A stretch of DNA of 64,000 nt from a virus. Positions 59,728 through 64,000 of the stretch are shown piece after piece. How positions within the stretch are numbered: position 1 is the stretch's first letter; each line of letters begins with the position of its first letter. Both the position numbers and the translations under genes were made by a program. Under the pieces are notes generated by a model. It saw nothing but the letters and a program-made list of their open reading frames with translations, did not search any database and had not been told where the DNA came from. The stretch covers positions 27,439 to 91,438 of the IMG/VR virus record IMGVR_UViG_3300042568_000467. One strand, written 5' to 3'.

Positions 59728-60711
59728 TTATGATATTTTTTTAAATACTTCTTCAAATGCTTTATTGGTCAACTGATCCCAATTATATTCTTTATGTATT
59801 TCAGTTGACTGAGCATAATAGTATCCAGAATATGCTTTAAAATTAATTGCTGCATCTTCTATTAAACTAACTAAATGATTGCTATCTGGCTTGTAAACTT
59901 TTCCAGGATGCATAACATCCCATGGAGAATCTATAAGTGTAGAGTTTAACTTTAGAGGTCCTAAATATTTTTTGTAATCTGCCCAGTCGTGTGTTGATAT
60001 AACTGGCATACCTGTTGCAAGAGCCTGGAATGGAATAAATCCAAATCCCTCTCCATAAGTAGGATAGATCATAACATCATGTTGATGATACATGTCTACT
60101 AGTTCGTTATCCTCTAAATCTCTTTCATCTAATTTAATATTACTATACATTTCGTGGGGAAGTCCAAGAATACTTCCATCTTTATCGTATACTCTAAGAA
60201 CACTAGATTTATGAGCCTTTATTGTTAATGTATAATTAGGATTATTTCCAAACGCTTTTATAAATGCGTTTACTGTATCTTGTCCGCCTTTTCTTTCTGC
60301 TGGTTCTCCAACATGCAAGAACTTTACAACATTTGTAGACTCACGTTTTTTAGGTGACCAGATTGGATCTATGCCATGCGGAAAAACATTAGATACCTTA
60401 AATCCATTATTCTCATATACATCTTTACACCATTGAGATGTTGTCCAAAACTCGTCGCAAGAATTTATTTTTTCTCTCCACGATTCTGGAATAACTGTTG
60501 ATTCCCATGGAGTATAACCAATCTGATATTGATTTCTATGTAATTTATAATTTGTAGGTTGTGAAAAATTAATTTGTAATTTAGCTTTAGGGTTTTGATA
60601 GGTTAATCTATGACCCATTTTGGTTAGACATTCTGCCACTTTAAATCCAGCATGACCATAACCATTTTTGGTTGTTAAGTTGGATCTAGGCGTAGAATAT
60701 GATATTTCCAT
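59728..60711 (-). CDS. glycosyltransferase, GT4-like (GT-B fold)
   Basis: A 327-residue enzyme. The C-terminal half carries the donor site: FLHVGEPAERKGGQD (R140, K141) for the nucleotide-sugar diphosphate, and the E-x7-E-like motif E221-GFGFIPF-Q229, in which the second Glu is Gln. The N-terminal acceptor half is short (YTPWESTVIPESWREK). It transfers a sugar from an activated donor; the acceptor is unknown. Candidates are phage DNA, the phage virion or host cell wall. With the prolyl-hydroxylase-like array in the same genome, hydroxyproline in a virion protein is a possible acceptor (inference). Confidence 0.85.
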   Translation of the reverse strand: MEISYSTPRSNLTTKNGYGHAGFKVAECLTKMGHRLTYQNPKAKLQINFSQPTNYKLHRNQYQIGYTPWESTVIPESWREKINSCDEFWTTSQWCKDVYENNGFKVSNVFPHGIDPIWSPKKRESTNVVKFLHVGEPAERKGGQDTVNAFIKAFGNNPNYTLTIKAHKSSVLRVYDKDGSILGLPHEMYSNIKLDERDLEDNELVDMYHQHDVMIYPTYGEGFGFIPFQALATGMPVISTHDWADYKKYLGPLKLNSTLIDSPWDVMHPGKVYKPDSNHLVSLIEDAAINFKAYSGYYYAQSTEIHKEYNWDQLTNKAFEEVFKKIS

Positions 60712-60732
60712 TTAATCTTTCTGGTTGACTAA

Positions 60733-60751
60733 CTTGACACCTACTGTCAAG
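60733..60751. promoter_or_regulatory. operator-like inverted repeat at divergent junction
   Basis: CTTGACA and TGTCAAG are perfect 7-base complements separated by five bases. The left arm is the -35 box of the rightward promoter at 60734. Such overlap is typical of a repressor site. It lies between the divergent glycosyltransferase and lysozyme-like genes. Confidence 0.6.
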
Positions 60752-60763
60752 TAATGTTATGAT
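60734..60763 (+). promoter_or_regulatory. rightward promoter for lysis/small-gene operon
   Basis: TTGACA (60734-60739), 18-base spacer, TATGAT (60758-60763). Expected start near 60770; the SD AAAGGAGG and ATG follow. Confidence 0.7.
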
Positions 60764-60796
60764 TATAGTTCGTTATCTCTAAAGGAGGAAATGCCA

Positions 60797-61348
60797 ATGG
60801 AGAAAATAAAAGAACGTTTGAGTGATGTTGCTCATAACTGGGCTTATATAGGAATGATAACATTGTTCCTGTTTACTGTCCAGCCTGGTCCAACAGAAAC
60901 TCAAGCTCTTGAGGTGGAAACACCTAAATCAACAGTACAACTAAAGAAAGAAACCTTAGAGAAGTACAGCACTACTGTATACAAGCCTTCTGAGATGCTA
61001 ACAGACGGAGAACTAAAAGAACTCCTATCAGCTGTTGGTTTTGAAGGAAAAGCCCTTAAACAGGCTTGGGCTATTGCTAAGTCAGAATCCAATTCAAGGC
61101 CTATGGCTTACAATGGTGACAGGAAAACTGGAGACAGTTCCTACGGAATTTTTCAGATTAATATGTTGGGTGAACTCGGCATTGATCGTAAAGAAAAATT
61201 TGATCTAAAGTCAAACATTTTATTGTTTGACCCAGTAATTAACGCAGAGATAACGTATTATATGACTAAAGGCGGAACCGATTGGTCATCATGGTCTTCC
61301 CTAAATGGGGCAAGATACAAAGAGTTCTTAGCTGAATTCAAAAATTAG
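60797..61348 (+). CDS. membrane-anchored lysozyme/transglycosylase-like protein
   Basis: A 183-residue protein from the ATG at 60797, chosen because the SD (GGAGG) is only two bases from the ATG at 60791 but eight from this one. Residues 15-30 form a signal anchor (YIGMITLFLFTVQPGP). After a linker, residues 80-180 form a lysozyme-like transglycosylase domain with E97 (AKSESNSRP) as likely catalytic acid and GIFQINM (117-123), the usual motif two strands on. It would cleave peptidoglycan either for exit, with the holin at 57405, or as a signal-anchor-release endolysin. First gene of the rightward operon. Confidence 0.8.
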   Translation: MEKIKERLSDVAHNWAYIGMITLFLFTVQPGPTETQALEVETPKSTVQLKKETLEKYSTTVYKPSEMLTDGELKELLSAVGFEGKALKQAWAIAKSESNSRPMAYNGDRKTGDSSYGIFQINMLGELGIDRKEKFDLKSNILLFDPVINAEITYYMTKGGTDWSSWSSLNGARYKEFLAEFKN

Positions 61349-61360
61349 AAGGGTAGGTAT

Positions 61361-61573
61361 ATGAACATACAATATGTGTCTAAATACCTACTTCTAGCAG
61401 AGAAGGGCCTTGTTCCTAGACTTAAATGTCCTATGGATCAGGGCCCTTTAATGTGCAACGAAACAAATGAGGGTATAATTTATTTATACTGCTTATCCTG
61501 TCAGTATACAAATAATATTGGATTGGAATTTTATGGAGAGCTTAAAAAATCCGTTGACCGAAATTCAAACTGA
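61361..61573 (+). CDS. small zinc-ribbon protein
   Basis: A 70-residue protein with cysteines near residues 23, 32, 44 and 47 (CPMDQGPLMC, then CLSC). The first pair is wide (CxMD and a second Cys nine residues on) and the second is a CxxC, so a degenerate zinc ribbon. SD AGGGTAGG lies before the ATG. No function assigned; such ribbons in phages may bind RNA polymerase or DNA. Confidence 0.6.
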   Translation: MNIQYVSKYLLLAEKGLVPRLKCPMDQGPLMCNETNEGIIYLYCLSCQYTNNIGLEFYGELKKSVDRNSN

Positions 61574-61655
61574 CGGAGGAACCATTAAAGAAACAGATGC
61601 CATGGGGCGGGAAAAGTTTTGGGAAGACCTAGGAAGGCCAGATGACAGAAAATAA
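61533..61655 (+). CDS. small ORF, 40 residues
   Basis: An open frame from ATG 61533 overlapping the zinc-ribbon gene at its start and the next gene by 14 bases at its end. The product is charged, with GREKFWEDLGRPDDRK at the C-terminus. A good GGAGG lies inside the frame, about five bases before an ATT and 17 bases before the next ATG in another frame, so the true start is uncertain. Kept because the overlaps look like ordinary phage coupling. Confidence 0.35.
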   Translation: MESLKNPLTEIQTDGGTIKETDAMGREKFWEDLGRPDDRK

Positions 61656-61857
61656 TCCAGAGCCTCAAAATCTAGAAGATAATTTGCCAATGGTAAATTA
61701 TATTATGCTTCATAGAATTTATGACCTGCTCACTATAATATCTAATAAAATAGTGGGTGGCGAAGATACACAAAAAATGATACAATATCATGAACAGGGG
61801 TTCCTACTTGGGCCCACCCCTTCTTATTCAGTTGAGGAAAATAAAGATGGCGACTAA
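61642..61857 (+). CDS. small hypothetical protein
   Basis: A 71-residue acidic protein with one amphipathic helix (YIMLHRIYDLLTIISNK) and a disordered Pro/Glu-rich N-terminus. Small proteins of this layout are frequent in phages but have no known role. SD GGAAGG lies six bases before the ATG. It overlaps the next gene by eleven bases. Confidence 0.65.
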   Translation: MTENNPEPQNLEDNLPMVNYIMLHRIYDLLTIISNKIVGGEDTQKMIQYHEQGFLLGPTPSYSVEENKDGD

Positions 61858-62044
61858 AAACGCAATTGTAGAAATTATGGTAGAACAACTTAATATCCAA
61901 CAGCGTCAGGCGGCAGTAATGCATAAGCAGGACCTTGTTGAGTTAGAAAAGCACCTATTGTCAGTCCAAGAAGGATATCGACAAATGTGTAGCGGCATGG
62001 TTGATGCACTAATTTCTCGTGGTGCTATTTCAGTAGATCAATAA
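61847..62044 (+). CDS. small helical protein
   Basis: A 65-residue mostly helical protein with coiled-coil character (VEQLNIQQRQAAVMHKQDLV). The ATG at 61847 is preceded by TTGAGGA (SD GAGG); an upstream in-frame start at 61790 would lie inside the previous gene and is unlikely. No family recognised. Confidence 0.6.
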   Translation: MATKNAIVEIMVEQLNIQQRQAAVMHKQDLVELEKHLLSVQEGYRQMCSGMVDALISRGAISVDQ

Positions 62045-62047
62045 TAT

Positions 62048-62076
62048 TTGAGTTATTAGGTTCATGTGGGTATAAT
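62048..62076 (+). promoter_or_regulatory. leaderless promoter for second oxygenase locus
   Basis: TTGAGT (62048-62053), exactly 17 bases, TATAAT (62071-62076), six bases, ATG at 62083. There is no SD. Expected start at or next to the ATG. Confidence 0.75.
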
Positions 62077-62082
62077 AAATTT

Positions 62083-62244
62083 ATGTCCCCACATGAATTT
62101 TCTAAGCAAATGAAGAACCCCTATTTCCAATCAAAATATTACAGGGAAGAAAGTCCTGCTGGGCAAATGGAAGCCAAGATAGAAAAACGTATAGAAAAAA
62201 TAATTTCTAAAATACTATTTTGGAGAAAGAAGAAAGATGCTTAA
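62083..62244 (+). CDS. small basic protein, leaderless
   Basis: A 53-residue basic protein (MSPHEFSKQMKNPYFQSKYY at the start; a lysine-rich helix EKRIEKIISKILFWRKK at the end) with a possible amphipathic membrane-binding helix. It starts six bases below a consensus promoter and overlaps the following oxygenase gene by eight bases, so the oxygenase depends on its translation. No family recognised. Confidence 0.6.
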   Translation: MSPHEFSKQMKNPYFQSKYYREESPAGQMEAKIEKRIEKIISKILFWRKKKDA

Positions 62245-62797
62245 TTTTGAAAACAACCCAAACGTTCAAAGACTTCACCCAGAAGAAGAGATTTGGGTTT
62301 ATAAGAATTTTCTAAGTAAAGAAGAAGTGTCTAATCTATATGACGTATCTAAAAATTTAGGTGATGAGGCTTGGGGCGGAGACGCTGCCAGACATACAAT
62401 CGAATGGTATAACGGAAGAAGTAGTTTAATTGTTCCAGAACTAATTCCAGTAAGAAATAAAATTCAAGATCTTGTTCAAGGATACAGTGTAACTCCTGGA
62501 GAATCACTTGCCAGAATGTGGGCTGGAGATACAATGCATGAGCATGAAGACAGTTGTGGTGATGAAGGAACTGATGATACCGACGACAACAACACATGTG
62601 CTATAACTGAGTATGGATGCGTTGTTTATATCAATGACGATTTTGAAGGCGGAAATCTATATTACCCAAATCTATCTCTATCATACACCCCTTCTGCTGG
62701 AGATTTAGTTATACATGGATCAAGAATCCGACACGGGGTTTCTGAAGTTAAATCTGGCATCAGATATGTTTATCCAAGCTTTTTATATAGGAGTTAA
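62237..62797 (+). CDS. 2OG-Fe(II) oxygenase, prolyl-4-hydroxylase type (second locus)
   Basis: A 186-residue enzyme with H103 and D105 (HEHEDS), H166 (IRHGVS) and R176 as 2OG-binding residue. The array signature YINDDFEGGNL is present. An acidic loop follows the HxD motif (CGDEGTDDTDDNN, about 107-119) and is absent from the other copies; it could bind a basic substrate or metal. All catalytic residues are intact. It overlaps the small basic protein upstream and is followed seven bases later by its degenerate partner. Confidence 0.87.
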   Translation: MLNFENNPNVQRLHPEEEIWVYKNFLSKEEVSNLYDVSKNLGDEAWGGDAARHTIEWYNGRSSLIVPELIPVRNKIQDLVQGYSVTPGESLARMWAGDTMHEHEDSCGDEGTDDTDDNNTCAITEYGCVVYINDDFEGGNLYYPNLSLSYTPSAGDLVIHGSRIRHGVSEVKSGIRYVYPSFLYRS

Positions 62798-62803
62798 AAT
62801 AAA

Positions 62804-63388
62804 ATGTCTCAAGTTTTTAAGCAAGAAGATTTTTTAACAAATATCAAAAACACTGAGTCTCTGACTGAAATAGGTCATGGAATTCTTTTATATGAAAACT
62901 TTCTTCCAGAAGAAAAATTAAATTTAATTAAAAAAGAAATAGAGCAGATAAAGAAAGAGTCTTGGAGTAGCCATGAAGATGCTTCTAGTGATATCGATGG
63001 CCTAATAAGCCCACCAGTAAGATCGCTTGAAATATTTCAAGATAAGCTAATTGATTTTATAATTCCTAAATATTGGACCAATGGTCATATTTGGGTTAGT
63101 AGATCTGCTCCTCATTTAAAACATTTTAAAACTAAAATATCTAGAACCTGGACTGCCGCTGACTACATAGTAGTGCTTTATATTGGTGAGTTTGAGGGCG
63201 GAAACTTAGTCCTAAAGAGTAAAGACAACTGGGAAGATTTAGACTTTAGTATTCCAGTTAAAGAAAATCAACTATACCTACTTCCATTAAAAAATGGTGA
63301 ACAGTATGAAACTGATGAAGTAACAGATGGCATCAAGTATGCTGCTGTTGACTGGATATATAGACACGATGAAATTTTCATCGGATAA
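62804..63388 (+). CDS. degenerate 2OG-oxygenase-fold protein (probable pseudoenzyme)
   Basis: A 194-residue protein with the same plan as the neighbouring oxygenase: capping helix (YENFLPEEKLNLIKKEIEQI), the signature VLYIGEFEGGNL, and the closing DGIKYAAVDWIY that aligns with SGIRYVYPSFLY. The iron ligands are missing. Where the HxD should be (104-109, HLKHFK) the Asp is Lys, and where the distal His should be there is Tyr168; only the 2OG-type Lys178 remains. Catalysis by the usual mechanism seems impossible. It may be a regulatory or structural partner of the active enzyme encoded just upstream (inference). Confidence 0.72.
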   Translation: MSQVFKQEDFLTNIKNTESLTEIGHGILLYENFLPEEKLNLIKKEIEQIKKESWSSHEDASSDIDGLISPPVRSLEIFQDKLIDFIIPKYWTNGHIWVSRSAPHLKHFKTKISRTWTAADYIVVLYIGEFEGGNLVLKSKDNWEDLDFSIPVKENQLYLLPLKNGEQYETDEVTDGIKYAAVDWIYRHDEIFIG

Positions 63389-63392
63389 ATCC

Positions 63393-63421
63393 TTGACATA
63401 GAATTTAAACTATTTTATACT
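63393..63421 (+). promoter_or_regulatory. strong promoter of a short non-coding transcript
   Basis: TTGACA (63393-63398), exactly 17 bases, TATACT (63416-63421). Expected start near 63428. The only element downstream before a terminator is about 95 bases without a convincing gene. Confidence 0.75.
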
Positions 63422-63427
63422 TAATAT

Positions 63428-63523
63428 GTACTGGTTGTAGCATCCCACAGATTAAGCTCCCAGTATAATGTGTAGCAATACACTAGCAATGCCCATTCGG
63501 ATCCGCCTCTGAATGGGTTTTTT
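63428..63523 (+). ncRNA. candidate small RNA (about 95 nt)
   Basis: Bounded by a consensus promoter and by an intrinsic terminator. Inside, a GTGT/ACAC hairpin and a C-rich single-stranded part (CATCCCACAG) can be seen. Only tiny frames exist in it (MYWL, and one of 14 residues running into the terminator, neither with an SD). It is not a tRNA. An antisense or regulator-binding RNA is possible; function unknown. Confidence 0.6.
63492..63523 (+). terminator. intrinsic terminator of the small RNA
   Basis: CCCATTC (63492-63498) pairs with GAATGGG (63511-63517), loop of 12 bases, then six T. Nothing is transcribed on the other strand here, so it belongs to the rightward transcript. Confidence 0.85.
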
Positions 63524-63531
63524 GCTATAAT
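63523..63531 (+). promoter_or_regulatory. leaderless extended -10 promoter
   Basis: TGC-TATAAT (-10 at 63526-63531), six bases, ATG at 63538. The TGn extension overlaps the end of the T run of the terminator just upstream. No -35 needed. Confidence 0.65.
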
Positions 63532-63537
63532 ATGGAT

Positions 63538-63813
63538 ATGATAAGAACTAGAAATTATACCCTAAATGCTACGACTCCTGTTGAGCTTTCAATTGAAGAC
63601 GAAATAAATGTAAAATCAACAATGATAATTTCTAACACAAGTACCAATAAGCATCTAATTATTGGAAATAGCAATATGACACCTACAGACTACGGAATAA
63701 GAATTGAACATGATGCACCGCCCGTCACTATCGACTTATATAAAGACGATAGACTGTATGCGCTTGGCGAAGATGGCACAGTTACATGTGCTGTAATGAT
63801 AATCGAAAGATAA
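63538..63813 (+). CDS. small beta-sandwich protein, probably virion-associated
   Basis: A 91-residue beta-rich protein (VELSIEDEINVKSTMIISNT, KHLIIGNSNMTP, then RLYALGEDGTVTCAVMIIE). The pattern of strands, an ISNTSTNKHLIIG core and a closing strand is frequent in small phage proteins thought to decorate virions. The ATG at 63538 is chosen over one six bases upstream because it stands six bases from the -10, the same distance as in five other genes here. Confidence 0.6.
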   Translation: MIRTRNYTLNATTPVELSIEDEINVKSTMIISNTSTNKHLIIGNSNMTPTDYGIRIEHDAPPVTIDLYKDDRLYALGEDGTVTCAVMIIER

Positions 63814-63818
63814 TTAAG

Positions 63819-63890
63819 TATCCCTAGAGAGATTCGAACTCCCGACACACAGGGTAGAAACCTGTTGCTCTTCCGCTGAGCTATAGAGAT
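63819..63890 (-). tRNA. tRNA-Arg (anticodon TCT)
   Basis: A full cloverleaf on the minus strand: acceptor ATCTCTA with TAGGGAT, D arm GCTC-GAGC, anticodon stem ACAGG-CCTGT with loop TTTCTAC (anticodon TCT at 63856-63858), T arm GGGAG-TTCGAAT-CTCTC, discriminator A. CCA is not encoded. It decodes AGA, a codon frequent in AT-rich phage genes. Confidence 0.93.
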
Positions 63891-63894
63891 TTAG

Positions 63895-63968
63895 TACACC
63901 AGGCAGGACTTGAACCTACGATAGCCGAATTATGAGTTCGGGGCCTTAACCAACTTGGCTACTGGTGC
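63895..63968 (-). tRNA. tRNA-Met (anticodon CAT)
   Basis: Acceptor GCACCAG with CTGGTGT (first pair G-U), anticodon stem CCGAA-TTCGG with loop CTCATAA (anticodon CAT at 63932-63934), T arm GTAGG-TTCAAGT-CCTGC. CCA not encoded. CAT anticodons may also belong to tRNA-Ile2 after modification; the sequence alone does not decide. Confidence 0.9.
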
Positions 63969-63972
63969 TAAG

Positions 63973-64000
63973 CTGGACCACCAGGGCTCGAACCTGGGAC
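63973..64000 (-). tRNA. tRNA, partial (3' part only)
   Basis: The T arm CCAGG-TTCGAGC-CCTGG and the 3' acceptor strand TGGTCCA with discriminator G are visible; the rest lies beyond the window. The anticodon is outside, so identity is unknown. It extends the tRNA cluster. Confidence 0.75.

Noticed and set aside
61736-61790. TATAAT at about 61736 as a promoter for the gene at 61847
   Set aside because: It lies inside a coding frame, has no -35 and no TGn, and the spacing to any start is wrong for the leaderless class.

Overview
The window is part of the genome of a tailed double-stranded DNA phage (Caudoviricetes) with a long, siphovirus-type tail. It has a portal, a HK97-type prohead protease fused to a scaffold, a HK97-fold capsid protein, head-tail connectors, a tail tube, frameshifted tail chaperones and a 2247-residue tape measure. 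It also carries its own replication module (C-family DNA polymerase, DnaB-like helicase, primase, SSB), a class II ribonucleotide reductase, a lysis module and tRNAs. No chromosomal housekeeping genes, integrase or recognisable terminase lie in the window, so the genome continues past both ends. The host cannot be read directly. AT-rich coding, several promoters placed exactly for leaderless mRNAs, a B12-dependent RNR and an actinobacterial-style cell-wall repeat protein make an actinobacterial host my best guess (inference).

Layout. Almost everything from 1 to 60.7 kb is on the minus strand. Reading in transcription order, the unit holds a glycosyltransferase (60.7 kb), RNR (59.6-57.7), holin (57.6), a first appendage locus of fibre and structural proteins (57.3-46.4), an array of six 2OG-Fe(II) oxygenases interleaved with two DUF6065-like proteins (46.4-40.7), a LamG lectin-like protein, the head module (38.9-34.5), the tail module (34.4-22.5), a second fibre locus with FN3, PKD and lectin-like domains (22.5-9.5), and the replication module (9.4-0.2). 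A paralogue of one of the DUF6065 genes is cut by the left edge. From 60.8 kb the plus strand carries a membrane-anchored lysozyme-like protein, small proteins, two more oxygenase-fold proteins, a probable small RNA and a small beta-rich protein. A minus-strand tRNA cluster closes the window.

The part most worth a second look is the region 40.7-48.0 kb. A protein made of two FN3 domains, twenty tandem FF-x-PP-x hexapeptides and a C-terminal Hint (hedgehog/intein) domain sits directly upstream of an operon of six prolyl-4-hydroxylase-type oxygenases, with its own leaderless promoter. Two more oxygenase-fold proteins, one of which has lost its iron ligands, and a GT4-like glycosyltransferase are also present. 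I propose, as inference, a virion appendage whose prolines are hydroxylated and perhaps glycosylated, with Hint-driven self-processing.

Regulation is unusually legible. Strong terminators follow the capsid, tail-tube, holin and SSB genes; three of them (capsid, tail tube, SSB) are followed at once by a new extended -10 promoter. Six genes share the geometry -10 hexamer, six bases, ATG. A -1 slippery site CCCAAAC joins the two tail chaperone frames. A promoter followed immediately by a terminator precedes the replication module.
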